DNA from: Vibrio ponticus
GTDB taxonomy: Bacteria; Pseudomonadota; Gammaproteobacteria; Enterobacterales; Vibrionaceae
Direction: 5' to 3'
Length of the DNA: 64,000 nt
Assembly: GCF_009938225.1 (NCBI RefSeq)
Contig: NZ_AP019657.1
Coordinates: 372,001-436,000 of the forward strand
The notes under the pieces are model-generated. The model ran no database searches and was not told the origin of the DNA. It saw nothing but the letters and a program-made list of their open reading frames with translations. The position numbers were made by a program, and so were the translations under genes. Positions 1 through 9,942 of this stretch are shown here, piece after piece; within the stretch, counting starts at the first letter, position 1, and each line of letters opens with the position of its first letter.

Positions 1-668
1 AAATTGATGCGCAAAAAACCAGCGTTGAGATTGCCCAAGCTCGTCTCGACGCTGCCAATGCAAACCTAAAAGATCTGCATATCAGCGCTCCGTTCGCTGG
101 TACCGTCGGTTTTATCGACTTTAGCCGCGGTAAAATGGTCTCGTCAGGTATGGAATTGTTATCACTAGACGATCTTTCAGTGATGGAGCTTGATCTGCAA
201 ATTCCAGAGCGTTACCTCTCTAAAATCAGTCAAGGTATGCAAGTGACCGCCACAACCAGTGCATGGGGTGAGCGCATCTTTAATGGTGAAGTAGTTGGCA
301 TCGACTCACGTATTAACCCAGAAACCTTGAACTTGCGCGTACGCATTCATTTTGATAACCAAGAGCAACAGTTAAAGCCAGGTATGCTAGTGGCCGCTCA
401 TATGGACTTTACGCCAATTAACGCCCCAATCATTCCGGTTCAAGCGCTCGAATACTCAGGCACCAAACGTTATGTGTATGTGATTGGTGAAGATAATAAA
501 GCCAAGCGCACCGAAGTGATTTTGGGCGCGCGTGTTGATAACCAAGTGGTGATCAACAAAGGTCTAGAGATTGGTGAGCGCATTGTGGTGCAAGGCATTG
601 TCAATATGCGTGATGGCGCAACCGTGATTGAGCAAGGTAGCGCACCGAAAAAAAAGGGTGATCAATAA
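1..668 (+). CDS. RND efflux periplasmic adaptor (HlyD/MFP family), 5'-truncated
   Basis: This is the C-terminal part of a membrane fusion protein that links an inner-membrane RND pump to an outer-membrane channel. The frame is open from base 3 to the left edge, so the gene starts outside the window. The visible residues include the end of the coiled-coil hairpin (alanine- and glutamine-rich), the lipoyl-like segment reading ISAPFAGTVGFIDFSRG, then the beta-barrel and membrane-proximal domains (VQALEYSGTKRYVYVI). The C-terminus is short and lysine-rich. The stop codon shares one base with the start of the downstream pump gene, so the two are translationally coupled and surely form one operon. 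No outer-membrane TolC partner is encoded nearby. Family assignment is firm; the substrate cannot be told. Confidence 0.9.
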   Translation, partial: IDAQKTSVEIAQARLDAANANLKDLHISAPFAGTVGFIDFSRGKMVSSGMELLSLDDLSVMELDLQIPERYLSKISQGMQVTATTSAWGERIFNGEVVGIDSRINPETLNLRVRIHFDNQEQQLKPGMLVAAHMDFTPINAPIIPVQALEYSGTKRYVYVIGEDNKAKRTEVILGARVDNQVVINKGLEIGERIVVQGIVNMRDGATVIEQGSAPKKKGDQ

Positions 669-3600
669 TGTGGTTATCTGACGTATCGGTAAAAAGACCG
701 GTCTCGGCACTCGTACTGAGCATGCTGTTGTGTGTGTTCGGTATTGTCTCTTTTTCCAAACTGGCAGTGCGTGAAATGCCGGATATCGAAAACCCAGTGG
801 TTTCGGTATCTACTCGCTATGAGGGCGCTTCTGCGACCATTATTGAAAGCCAAATTACTTCAGCTTTAGAAGAGCAACTTTCGGGGATCAGTGGCATCGA
901 TGAAATCACGTCGACCACCCGTAATAGTATGTCACGTATCACCATCACTTTTGAGCTAGGTTACGATCTTAATACCGGTGTCAGTGATGTGCGCGATGCG
1001 GTAGCGCGTGCTCAGCGTTCATTGCCGGAAGAAGCTGACGATCCGATTGTGTATAAGAACAACGGCTCGGGTGAAGCTTCACTCTATATCAACCTCAGTT
1101 CCTCTGAAATGGACCGTACCCAGTTGACCGATTATGTCGAGCGTGTGCTGATGGACCGCTTTAGTCTGATTTCAGGGGTCAGCTCGGTAGATATTTCTGG
1201 TGGTCTGTACAAGGTAATGTACGTCAAACTCAAGCCAGCATTGATGGCGGGTCGTGGCGTGACTACCGCTGACATTACGCAAGCGTTACGCAGTGAAAAC
1301 TTGGAAAGCCCGGGTGGTCAGGTTCGTAACGACCAAACGGTCATGGCGGTGCGTACGGCTCGTACTTACCAAGATGTGGAAGATTTTGAATATCTCGTCG
1401 TGCGTCGTGCCAGTGACAACACACCAATCTACTTAAAAGATGTTGCGGATGTTTACATTGGTGCTGAAAACGAAAACTCAACCTTTAAAAGCGATGGTGT
1501 CGTTAACGTCAGTTTAGGTATTGTGCCACAGTCGGATGCGAACCCGCTTGAAGTCGCGCAACGCGTCCATGCCGAAGTGGAAGCTGTACAGAAATTCTTG
1601 CCTCAAGGCACTCGCCTTGCGGTTGACTATGACTCGACAGTATTCATCGAACGCTCGATCGCTGAGGTGTATAGCACCTTGTTTGTGACTGGTGGTCTTG
1701 TTGTGCTGGTGCTGTACGTATTTATCGGTCAAGCACGCGCGACATTGATCCCTGCGGTCACCGTACCGGTATCACTGATTTCTTCTTTTATTGCGGCTTA
1801 CTATTTTGGCTTTTCGATCAACCTCATCACGCTAATGGCGCTGATCTTGTCGATTGGCTTGGTGGTGGATGATGCCATCGTTGTGGTAGAGAATATTTTC
1901 CACCACATTGAACGTGGTGAAAAACCACTACTTGCCGCCTATAAAGGTACTCGTGAAGTGGGGTTTGCGGTTATCGCAACGACCTTGGTTCTCGTCATGG
2001 TATTCCTACCGATCTCATTTATGGATGGTATGGTAGGGCTACTCTTTACTGAGTTCTCAGTGCTGCTCGCAATGTCAGTGATCTTCTCATCACTGATTGC
2101 CTTAACGCTGACGCCAATGCTGGGCAGCAAGATCTTAAAAGCCAATGTCAAACCGGGTCGTTTCACTCAAGTGGTTGACCGTCTATTTGGTCGTTTGGAA
2201 GCGGGTTACCGCAAGCTTTTAGGCTATGCGCTTAAAGCTAAATGGGCGGCACCTTTGGTTATCCTTGCCTGTATTGGTGGTAGCTATGGTTTGATGCAGC
2301 AAGTGCCTGCAGAGCTCACGCCAAGTGAAGACCGTGGCGTCATCTTTGCCTTTGTGCGTGGTGCGGATGCAACCAGTTATAACCGCATGGCGGCGAATAT
2401 GGATGATGTAGAAAACCGTCTAATGCCGCTGCTAGGTCAAGGTTACTTGAAATCGTTCTCACTGCAATCGCCGGCTTTTGGCGGTATGGCTGGTGACCAA
2501 ACCGGCTTTGTGATCATGATTCTTGAAGATTGGAATGATCGTACTGTCACGGCGCAACAGGCTTTAGGTGAAATTCGTAAAGCCCTGAACGGCATGGCTG
2601 ACGTGCGTGTATTCCCATTTATGCCGGGCTTTAGAGGTGGTTCAAGTGAGCCAGTGCAGTTTGTGTTGGGCGGTTCTGATTATCAAGAGCTACAAAAATA
2701 CGCGGAACAGCTACAAGTGCTCGCAGAAGAGTCACCGCTTATGGAAGGTGCAGAGATAGACTACTCTGAGAAAACCCCTGAACTTCTAGTCACGGTCGAC
2801 AAGCAGCGCGCGGCAGAACTTGGCATTAGTGTCGCCGATATTTCTGATACGCTTGAAATAATGCTTGGCGGTAAACGTGAAACGACCTTTGTGGAGCGTG
2901 GTGAAGAGTACGATGTGTATTTGCGTGGTGATGAAAATAGCTTTAATAACGCTGCTGACTTAAGCCAAATCTACATGCGCACTGCCTCGGGTGAGTTAGT
3001 CACGCTCGACTCTGTGACCAAGATTGAAGAAGTGGCTTCTGCGGTGCGTTTGTCGCACTACAACAAGCAAAAGTCAGTGACGCTAAAAGCCAATTTATCG
3101 GATGGTTATACACTGGGTGATGCGCTTGATTACCTCGACCAACAAGCGATTGATAATCTGCCAAATGATATCAGCGTGAGCTACTCGGGTGAGTCAAAAG
3201 ACTACAAAGAGAACCAATCAAGTATCCTAGTGGTGTTTGCTCTTGCGTTACTGGTGGCTTATTTGGTGTTAGCGGCGCAGTTTGAAAGCTTTATTAACCC
3301 GCTGGTGGTGATGTTTACCGTGCCGATGGGGGTATTTGGTGGTTTCCTTGGCTTATTTATTATGGGACAAGGTCTCAATATCTACAGCCAGATTGGTATG
3401 ATTATGCTGATTGGTATGGTAACCAAAAATGGTATCTTGATTGTGGAATTTGCCAACCAACTGCGTGACCGTGGATTAGAGTTTGAAAAAGCGGTTATTG
3501 ATGCGTCAGCACGCCGTCTGCGTCCAATCCTAATGACGGCATTTACTACGCTAGCCGGTGCGATTCCGTTGATCATTTCGACTGGCGCGGGTTACGAAAG

Positions 3601-3781
3601 CCGAGTGGCTGTCGGTACGGTAATCTTCTTTGGTATGGGCTTTGCGACACTGGTAACGCTGTTTGTCATTCCTGCGATGTACCGTTTAATTTCGGGCAAT
3701 ACTCAAGCACCAGGTCATGTCGAAGCGGAGCTTAAGCGCGAACTGGATCATGATGTCAAAGGGCGTGTTTCTCACGGTTAA
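668..3781 (+). CDS. RND-family multidrug efflux pump, inner-membrane subunit
   Basis: This is a 1037-residue resistance-nodulation-division transporter of the AcrB/MexB type, a proton-driven inner-membrane pump that works as a trimer with the adaptor encoded just upstream. The sequence opens with a typical first helix (SVKRPVSALVLSMLLCVFG). It has two large periplasmic loops and a central helix with the paired aspartates D401-D402 in GLVVDDAIVVVENI, which match the AcrB proton-relay residues. Helices 7-12 follow after about residue 860 (VVFALALLVAYLVLAAQFESF). Length is normal for the family. The start overlaps the adaptor stop by one base. A strong terminator follows. Similarity is to the multidrug (HAE-1) branch rather than the heavy-metal branch, but I cannot assign it to a particular Vibrio vex/vme pump. 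Confidence 0.93.
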   Translation: MWLSDVSVKRPVSALVLSMLLCVFGIVSFSKLAVREMPDIENPVVSVSTRYEGASATIIESQITSALEEQLSGISGIDEITSTTRNSMSRITITFELGYDLNTGVSDVRDAVARAQRSLPEEADDPIVYKNNGSGEASLYINLSSSEMDRTQLTDYVERVLMDRFSLISGVSSVDISGGLYKVMYVKLKPALMAGRGVTTADITQALRSENLESPGGQVRNDQTVMAVRTARTYQDVEDFEYLVVRRASDNTPIYLKDVADVYIGAENENSTFKSDGVVNVSLGIVPQSDANPLEVAQRVHAEVEAVQKFLPQGTRLAVDYDSTVFIERSIAEVYSTLFVTGGLVVLVLYVFIGQARATLIPAVTVPVSLISSFIAAYYFGFSINLITLMALILSIGLVVDDAIVVVENIFHHIERGEKPLLAAYKGTREVGFAVIATTLVLVMVFLPISFMDGMVGLLFTEFSVLLAMSVIFSSLIALTLTPMLGSKILKANVKPGRFTQVVDRLFGRLEAGYRKLLGYALKAKWAAPLVILACIGGSYGLMQQVPAELTPSEDRGVIFAFVRGADATSYNRMAANMDDVENRLMPLLGQGYLKSFSLQSPAFGGMAGDQTGFVIMILEDWNDRTVTAQQALGEIRKALNGMADVRVFPFMPGFRGGSSEPVQFVLGGSDYQELQKYAEQLQVLAEESPLMEGAEIDYSEKTPELLVTVDKQRAAELGISVADISDTLEIMLGGKRETTFVERGEEYDVYLRGDENSFNNAADLSQIYMRTASGELVTLDSVTKIEEVASAVRLSHYNKQKSVTLKANLSDGYTLGDALDYLDQQAIDNLPNDISVSYSGESKDYKENQSSILVVFALALLVAYLVLAAQFESFINPLVVMFTVPMGVFGGFLGLFIMGQGLNIYSQIGMIMLIGMVTKNGILIVEFANQLRDRGLEFEKAVIDASARRLRPILMTAFTTLAGAIPLIISTGAGYESRVAVGTVIFFGMGFATLVTLFVIPAMYRLISGNTQAPGHVEAELKRELDHDVKGRVSHG

Positions 3782-3810
3782 TCGCTGAGAAATCAAAGCG
3801 ATTAAAAACA

Positions 3811-3839
3811 AAAACCGAGGCATTTGCCTCGGTTTTTTT
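3811..3839 (+). terminator. Rho-independent terminator after the RND operon
   Basis: An 11-bp stem (left arm 3811-3821, loop ATTT, right arm 3826-3836) is followed by a run of T. The A-rich left flank also gives a T run on the opposite strand, so it may serve the convergent yebG transcript too. Confidence 0.9.
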
Positions 3840-3888
3840 CATCGATTCTAACATCAGCGCTAGAGCGAAAATGTGCAGTGCAAATTGC

Positions 3889-4194
3889 TTACGCTGCGTC
3901 TTCTTGTTGCTCTTCTTCTACGTCAGCTACGGCTTCAACTTTCTTCGCTTTCTTAGGCGTAGGACGGCGTTTTGCCCCTAGTGCGTAAAGCACTTCTTCT
4001 TTGTTTTGCGCTAAGAACATCGCTAAGTCTTCTTGCTTCGCTTCGTCTTCTAGTAGTTCGCTTTTACCTAGCAGACCGAAAAGTTCGTCTGCCATATCCA
4101 GCATTTTATCGTATGCGTCAGCGTCCGCTTTAGAGGTAAAAGTCATTTTCTCTTCTCCGTTGCGTTCTACCACGTACTTAACGATTACAGCCAT
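3889..4194 (-). CDS. yebG: YebG family DNA-damage-inducible protein
   Basis: This is a 101-residue acidic/basic small protein of the YebG family, an SOS-induced protein of unclear biochemical role in E. coli. The N-terminus MAVIVKYVVERNGEEKMTF is the recognisable YebG signature. The C-terminal third is a charged tail with a KKAKK stretch followed by glutamates. The start was chosen at 4194 because an AGAGGA ribosome site lies just upstream; a longer upstream extension in the same frame lacks family similarity. A consensus LexA box lies about 40 bp before the start, which supports both the gene call and SOS regulation. It converges on the RND operon. Confidence 0.92.
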   Translation of the reverse strand: MAVIVKYVVERNGEEKMTFTSKADADAYDKMLDMADELFGLLGKSELLEDEAKQEDLAMFLAQNKEEVLYALGAKRRPTPKKAKKVEAVADVEEEQQEDAA

Positions 4195-4232
4195 GGTTAT
4201 TCCTCTAGCTCGAATGAATGGTTGATTAATTA

Positions 4233-4248
4233 CTGTCTTTTTATACAG
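4233..4248 (-). promoter_or_regulatory. LexA (SOS) box upstream of yebG
   Basis: The sequence CTGTCTTTTTATACAG fits the LexA consensus CTGT-N8-ACAG exactly, with an AT-rich centre. It lies 39 bp upstream of the yebG start codon, the place expected for repression of its promoter. In E. coli yebG is a known LexA target. Confidence 0.85.
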
Positions 4249-4338
4249 TTTTTGTTTAACTAAGTCTAGGAGAGGCAGCAAAACTGCGACTCACGTGCTT
4301 GCTAAATGCACATGCTAAACGTAGGGGCATAATTCTAC

Positions 4339-5229
4339 TTATTGGCGCCACTGATAGCAAAACTCAATAAAGGCTTTGAGTAGAGGGCTTTGGTATTTCT
4401 CTTTATGAACCAGCAGCCAAAAGCGACGCTTCATATCGAGCGGCAGCTCAATGGTGACCACTCGACCATCTTTAATTGCTGGCGCAGCAGCTAGGCGAGA
4501 TAGGCAGCCTAAGCCAAGCCCGGCAGAAACGCAGTTGATCAAGGCTTCAGTGGTATTCAGCTGAAACGCTTCGTGCCAATGTTCAATGCGTGGCGCGATG
4601 GCACGTAGGAAAAACTCTCGTGAGCCCGATCCCGGCTCGCGTAAAATCCATTCGCTATTTTCTAAGTCGCCGACGCACGGATTAGCCAGCTGAGCCAGTG
4701 GCGAATTCGGGCTACAAATCACGCACATATCATCTTGGCTAAACTGAGTAGAGATAAGTTCTGGGTGGAGGGTTTTACCTTCAATCAAGGCGATATCCAG
4801 TTCGTACTCGACCAGCTTTTGACAAATTAATGCTGAATTTGAGATAAATAAACTCTGCTCGTGATGCCCTGAATCTTGGCGAAAGTCACTCAATAAGTAT
4901 GGTGCAACTTGATTGCCAATGGTATCACTGGCTCCAATGCGTAATTGCCCCGTGAGCATAGAATCATCATCTAATAGCAACTCAATATCTTGTACTCGGT
5001 GAAGAAGTTCATCGACCAAAGGCAGTAATTTTTGTCCTTCTTGGTTTAGTACCAAGCGCTTATTCACGCGGTCAAACAGCGAATGTCCTAGCTGCTTTTC
5101 CAGTTCAGACAGCGCCATACTCACTGCGGCTTTCGAAAGAAACAGCGCTTCTGCCGCTTCGGTTAATGTGTCGTAGTGGTTGATGGTGGCAAAAACTTTG
5201 AGTTGTTTGAGCGAAATATTGACAGCCAT
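4339..5229 (-). CDS. LysR-family transcriptional regulator
   Basis: This is a 296-residue LysR-type regulator. Residues 5-64 form the winged helix-turn-helix (LKQLKVFATINHYDTLTEAA, then SKAAVSMALSELEKQLG), and the rest is the effector-binding periplasmic-binding-like domain. The closest general type I recognise is the YeiE/CysB-like branch, but the effector cannot be inferred. It is divergent from the frameshifted TDT-family transporter at 5341-6320, with 111 bp between the start codons; that spacing and orientation suggest it controls the transporter, as is common for LysR genes. The intergenic segment contains AT-rich imperfect dyads (for example TTTAGTTAAATTGAACTA near 5238) that could be binding sites. 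Confidence 0.9.
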   Translation of the reverse strand: MAVNISLKQLKVFATINHYDTLTEAAEALFLSKAAVSMALSELEKQLGHSLFDRVNKRLVLNQEGQKLLPLVDELLHRVQDIELLLDDDSMLTGQLRIGASDTIGNQVAPYLLSDFRQDSGHHEQSLFISNSALICQKLVEYELDIALIEGKTLHPELISTQFSQDDMCVICSPNSPLAQLANPCVGDLENSEWILREPGSGSREFFLRAIAPRIEHWHEAFQLNTTEALINCVSAGLGLGCLSRLAAAPAIKDGRVVTIELPLDMKRRFWLLVHKEKYQSPLLKAFIEFCYQWRQ

Positions 5230-5340
5230 AAGGTAATGTTTAGTTAAATTGAACTACTGTTCTAAATAATTAGATATAACTAAACAAAATACAAGCGTAG
5301 AATCCTTGCCAGAACAGAAAGAAAGTAAAGAGTGTGAACC

Positions 5341-6320
5341 ATGATTAACGCAACTAAAGCAAAAGTATTCGGCGCGCCAACCCCAATGGCAGGTTTAGCG
5401 CTTGGTATTGCTAGCCTTGGCTGGTGCTGGGAAAACGGTGCGGCACTCAATGGTTATGGACAAATGACAGGGGCAGTGATCGCCTCAGTGTACTGGTTAT
5501 CTTGAGCGTAAAATTCCTTTTTCATCGCCACCTATTGGCGCAAGACCTTGCTCACCCTGTGGTTGGTAGCGTAGTCCCTACCTTCGCGATGGCAACCATG
5601 GTGGTTTCCAATGCGCTTGGTAAATGGTCTCCTGCTGCTGGTGATACGCTATGGTTAATAGCCGTAGCATTACACATTAGCTTCCTCGCAAGCTTTGTTT
5701 ATCACCGTGCAAAAAGTTTTGAATTGTCACATATGGTGCCAAGCTGGTTCGTACCACCAGTGGGCATTGTGGTTGCGGATGTCTCGTTTTCAGGTAACCC
5801 ACACTTAGCGTGGATAGCTCAAGCAACACTGATCTTCGGTCTAGTGGCTTATGCAGTGATGCTTCCTGCGATGATCTACCGTTTGATTTTTGCCGGTGAG
5901 ATCCCTGATGCAGCCAAACCAACATTAGCAATTATGGCGGCGCCAGCAAGTCTCTCGCTAGCCGGTTACTTCAGCGTAACAGCCGATCCATCACCAGTGA
6001 TTGTTGGTGTGCTATTTGGTATCGCAGTATTGATGACAGTGGTGATTTACTTAGCGTTTATTAAATTGCTTCGCTTACCATTTAGCCCAGGTTATGCCGC
6101 GTTTACCTTCCCTATGGTGATTGGTTCAACTGCGCTATTTAAACTCAGCGCTTGGATGGTACATATGAATATTGCGGATCATTATGTTGCGCAAGTCCAC
6201 GCTCTTGCGGTGGGTGAACTTTGGATTGCAACTTTAGTGGTGGGTTATGTTGCGGCGCGTTACTTCCATTTCTACCAGCCACATCGCGTGATTGTACGCC
6301 GTGAATCATCAGAAGATTAA
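5341..6320 (+). pseudogene. TDT/TehA-family (SLAC1-like) transporter, disrupted by a 2-bp insertion
   Basis: The gene would encode a ten-helix tellurite-resistance/dicarboxylate transporter family protein of about 325 residues. Translation from ATG 5341 gives MINATKAKVFGAPTPMAGLA and runs in frame only to TGA 5503-5505, 54 codons. The family sequence resumes in another frame as LSVKFLFHRHLLAQDL, HPVVGSVVPTFAMATM and so on to 6320. Joining the frames at the GTGT at 5488-5491 restores a continuous protein if one GT is removed, so a GT dinucleotide duplication is the simplest lesion. An open frame from about 5424 covers the downstream part but lacks a sensible N-terminus. It is divergent from a LysR gene. 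Either a recent pseudogene or a sequencing error; no slippery heptamer suggests programmed frameshifting. Confidence 0.85.
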
Positions 6321-6471
6321 TCGTTTTCGCGCTGAGAGTCAGACCTAGCTTAGGTCTGACTTTTTGTATAAAGAAGCTGCAACCTAGCGCAAACTCTCGT
6401 TTTTCCCTCAGTAAACCTCCCTTAGCTATGCTAATCTCAGCTCCATTGAGTCAACCATTTGAGCGCGCATT

Positions 6472-9400
6472 TTGTTTACTGTTTATCACTCCAACCAAGT
6501 TGATGTTTTAAAGTCGCTACTTGTTGAGCTGGTCAGAATTGACCCGCTGGAAAATCCTTTCGATAAAGAACAAATTCTGGTGCAAAGCCCCGGCATGTCT
6601 CAGTGGTTGAAGATGGCTTTGGCAAAGGAATTTGGCGTTGCCGCCAATATTGAGTTTCCGCTGCCGGCGACCTTTATTTGGAACATGTTTACCGAGGTTC
6701 TACCCGACGTACCTAAGCGTAGTGCATTTAATAAAGAGTCGATGAGCTGGAAGCTGATGCACATTCTGCCAACCATGCTCGACCTGCCTGAATTCGCACC
6801 ATTGCAGCGTTACCTGTTAGATGATCAGGACAGTTCTAAGCTGTATCAATTGGCGGAAAAAATTGCCGATATTTTTGATGGCTACCTAGTATATCGCCCA
6901 GAATGGATCGCGAGTTGGGAGTCTGGTCAAGTGGTGGCTGAAATTGGCGATGAACATCCATGGCAGCCGATTTTATGGCAAGCGCTTTACGATCACACTG
7001 TGGCGCTGGAGCAGTCACCTTATCACCGTGCCAATCTTTATGAGCATTTCATCGATAGCCTAGAGAGTTACCAAGGTTCACTCGAGGGGCTGCCAAAACG
7101 TTTATTTGTGTTTGGTATTTCTTCTCTGCCGCCACGCTACATGGATGCGCTTAAAGCACTTGGTGAACATATTGATGTCCACCTGATGTTTACCAACCCA
7201 TGTCGCTACTACTGGGGCGAAGTGCGAGACCGTAAATTCCTCGCCAAACTGGCAGCCAAGCAGCGTAAACACTTGGTATGGCGTGATGAGCAATCGCATC
7301 ATGAAGGGGAAAGCGAGCAGCTAAAAGGCTCGATTGAAGATAATCTTGCCGCTGTTGGCGATGAACTGCACACTGATGTTGTGGGCAATAGTTTACTGGC
7401 ATCAATGGGTAAATTGGGACGCGATAATATGTACTTATTGTCGCAACTCGAGTCCCATGAGATTGAAGCCTTTGTTGAGATTGAACGTGATTCACTGCTG
7501 CATCAATTGCAAGCTGATATCTTAAATCTTGAAGAGCATCAAGATGATCATCAGCTGATCACCAGTCACCACAAACAAGCGGTGACGCTTGGCGATCACT
7601 CGCTGACGTTACACGCCTGCCACAGCCCAATGCGTGAAGTCGAAGTACTGCACGATCAGCTCTTGGCAATGTTTGATGCCGATCTAAGCCTGAAACCACG
7701 CGATATTATAGTCATGGTGGCAGACATCAATGCGTATAGTCCAGCTATCCAAGCGGTGTTTGGTAATGCGCCGGGTGAGCGTTATATCCCTTACTCAATT
7801 TCCGACCGTACTGCTGACCAAGAGAGCCCAATTCTAGCGGCGTTTATGCAGTTGGTGAATTTGCCCAATACTCGCTGCCTAGCTTCAGAGCTGTTAGAGC
7901 TGCTGGAAACTCCGACCATTTTGAGCCGCTTTGGACTCAGTGAAGATGAGTTCTTGCAAGCGAAGTTATGGGTAGAAGAGTCCGGTATTCGTTGGGGTTT
8001 AAACCCAGCCACTGGTGGTGAATTTGATTTGCCAGCCACTGCGCAAAATACTTGGCAGTTTGGTATCGAGCGTATGTTGCTCGGCTATGCAATGCCAGAA
8101 TCGGTGGGTCTATTTGACGATGGTGAGCAAACGCTAGCCCCTTACAATGAAGCGCAGGGGATGGGCGCTGAACTTGCCGGTAAGTTGGCGCACTTTATCG
8201 AAACTGTTAGTCACTATCGTCATGCGCTAGCGCAAACTCAAGGCATTGATAGCTGGCGACAGCTGTTAACCAGTATGCTCGATGACTTTTTCAGTGTTGA
8301 ACTGGAAGGGGAAGTGGCGCTTAAGTCAATTCGCGATACTTTAGCTGCGCTAAAAGAGCAGTTAGATGACGCTGCATTTAATCAACCGCTGGCACCAAGC
8401 ATTATGGCGCAGTACCTCAACAATAAACTCTCTGGTACGCGCGTGAGCCAGCGTTTTCTCGCTGGTCAAGTCAACTTCTGTACCTTGATGCCGATGCGCT
8501 CGATCCCGTTTAAGACCGTTTGTCTGCTTGGTATGAATGATGGTGTCTACCCGCGTTCGATGCCACCAGAAGGGTTTGATCTTATGAATGGTCGCACGCG
8601 TGCTGGTGACCGTTCGCGTCGCGATGATGACCGCTACCTATTTTTAGAAGCGATTCTCTCCGCGCAGCAAACTCTGTATATCAGCTACGTAGGGCGTTCG
8701 ATTCAAGACAATACCGAGCGTGTACCGTCGGTATTGGTGTCGGAATTAATGGAATACTGCCATCAAAACTATTGTCTGGTTGGCGACGAAGAGCAGAGTG
8801 TGGATGATTCCGGTGATCAGCTTCTCGCGCATCTGCATCAACACCACACTATGGTGCCATTTAGTCCGACCGCGTTTAGTCATGATCAAGCCAGCCTAAC
8901 TTATGCCAGCTACGCCAAAGAGTGGCTACCTGCGGCTAATCGTCTCGGTCAGCGCAGCGGTGAGTTTAACCGCGAACTCAGTGACTATCTGCTGGATGTC
9001 ACCTATCCACTTGAGTTGGATATGGTCGAGTTACAACGTTTTTGGCGCTTGCCGGTGCAGTACTTCTTTAATCGCCGCTTAAAAGTGATTTTTGAGCCGC
9101 CACTACCGATCTTACCTGACGATGAGCCGTTTGTGTTAAATGGTCTAGAGAGCTATCAGATGCGTGATGGTTTATTGCATCAGTTATTGGCTCAGCAAAG
9201 TGCCAATGACCAAGTGGTGCAGCAATTTGTTGCCGAGCAAAGAGCGCAGGGCAAACTGCCGGTGGCGGCATTTGGTGAGATTGAATTTGAGACCAACCGC
9301 GTGCAAGCAGAGCAGATGCTCGAAGCGCTGAGTTTTGTCTCAAATGCACCGAGTGACGATATTGAGATTAACCTCAGTATCAATGTGCTCGGTGAGGACA

Positions 9401-9942
9401 AACTGGTCAATTTACAAGGTTGGCTGACGCAAAACTACCAAGCAGGTTTGGTGCGTTACCGTAGCGGTAAGATTCGTCCGCAAGATTACCTCGCTGCTTG
9501 GATTGATCACTTGGCGATGTCGGCAATGGGCGTGGCTAAGCGCACCCACATGCTGGGTTACGATCGCAAAGAAGGTGTGGTGCATTTGGTTTATCCTGCG
9601 CTTGATGACGCTCAGCAGGCAAAAAGCATGCTTTCCGAGTTGGTGCGACTTTTCTATCAAGGCATGACTAAGCCGTTGGCTTATTTCCCGAAAACCTCAT
9701 TGGCAGCGATAGAAGCGGGCTTTAGTCGTGGTGGCGAATGGGCGGATGATGAAGAAAAGTCACTGAAGAAAATGGCCGATGTGTTTAACGATAGTTTTAT
9801 CGCGCCAGGCGAAGGCAAAAATACTTATATTGCGCGCATTTGGCCGCAATGGAATGAGCAGTTAGCACAAGAGGTGCGCACATTGGCTGCGCTTGTGATG
9901 CAAGCACCGAGATTGCAGATGCGAGATGCACACGATGTATAA
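6472..9942 (+). CDS. recC: Exodeoxyribonuclease V subunit gamma (RecC)
   Basis: RecC is the Chi-scanning, non-catalytic subunit of the RecBCD helicase-nuclease that resects double-strand ends for recombination. The 1156-residue product begins FTVYHSNQVDVLKSLL after the initiator and continues with ILVQSPGMSQWLKMALAKEF, both close to the E. coli N-terminus. That match places the start at the TTG codon 6472 even though no strong ribosome site is visible. The helicase-like fold is carried by segments such as FCTLMPMRSIPFKTVCLLGM and YFFNRRLKV. Length is normal. recB follows 282 bp later and recD overlaps recB, so all three subunits are present in the order C-B-D. ptrA, which lies between recC and recB in E. 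coli, is absent. Confidence 0.95.
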   Translation: MFTVYHSNQVDVLKSLLVELVRIDPLENPFDKEQILVQSPGMSQWLKMALAKEFGVAANIEFPLPATFIWNMFTEVLPDVPKRSAFNKESMSWKLMHILPTMLDLPEFAPLQRYLLDDQDSSKLYQLAEKIADIFDGYLVYRPEWIASWESGQVVAEIGDEHPWQPILWQALYDHTVALEQSPYHRANLYEHFIDSLESYQGSLEGLPKRLFVFGISSLPPRYMDALKALGEHIDVHLMFTNPCRYYWGEVRDRKFLAKLAAKQRKHLVWRDEQSHHEGESEQLKGSIEDNLAAVGDELHTDVVGNSLLASMGKLGRDNMYLLSQLESHEIEAFVEIERDSLLHQLQADILNLEEHQDDHQLITSHHKQAVTLGDHSLTLHACHSPMREVEVLHDQLLAMFDADLSLKPRDIIVMVADINAYSPAIQAVFGNAPGERYIPYSISDRTADQESPILAAFMQLVNLPNTRCLASELLELLETPTILSRFGLSEDEFLQAKLWVEESGIRWGLNPATGGEFDLPATAQNTWQFGIERMLLGYAMPESVGLFDDGEQTLAPYNEAQGMGAELAGKLAHFIETVSHYRHALAQTQGIDSWRQLLTSMLDDFFSVELEGEVALKSIRDTLAALKEQLDDAAFNQPLAPSIMAQYLNNKLSGTRVSQRFLAGQVNFCTLMPMRSIPFKTVCLLGMNDGVYPRSMPPEGFDLMNGRTRAGDRSRRDDDRYLFLEAILSAQQTLYISYVGRSIQDNTERVPSVLVSELMEYCHQNYCLVGDEEQSVDDSGDQLLAHLHQHHTMVPFSPTAFSHDQASLTYASYAKEWLPAANRLGQRSGEFNRELSDYLLDVTYPLELDMVELQRFWRLPVQYFFNRRLKVIFEPPLPILPDDEPFVLNGLESYQMRDGLLHQLLAQQSANDQVVQQFVAEQRAQGKLPVAAFGEIEFETNRVQAEQMLEALSFVSNAPSDDIEINLSINVLGEDKLVNLQGWLTQNYQAGLVRYRSGKIRPQDYLAAWIDHLAMSAMGVAKRTHMLGYDRKEGVVHLVYPALDDAQQAKSMLSELVRLFYQGMTKPLAYFPKTSLAAIEAGFSRGGEWADDEEKSLKKMADVFNDSFIAPGEGKNTYIARIWPQWNEQLAQEVRTLAALVMQAPRLQMRDAHDV

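Noticed and set aside
5480..5510. Programmed ribosomal frameshift in the tehA-like gene
   Set aside because: No slippery heptamer or downstream pseudoknot is seen, and the family is not known to use recoding; a GT duplication explains it better.
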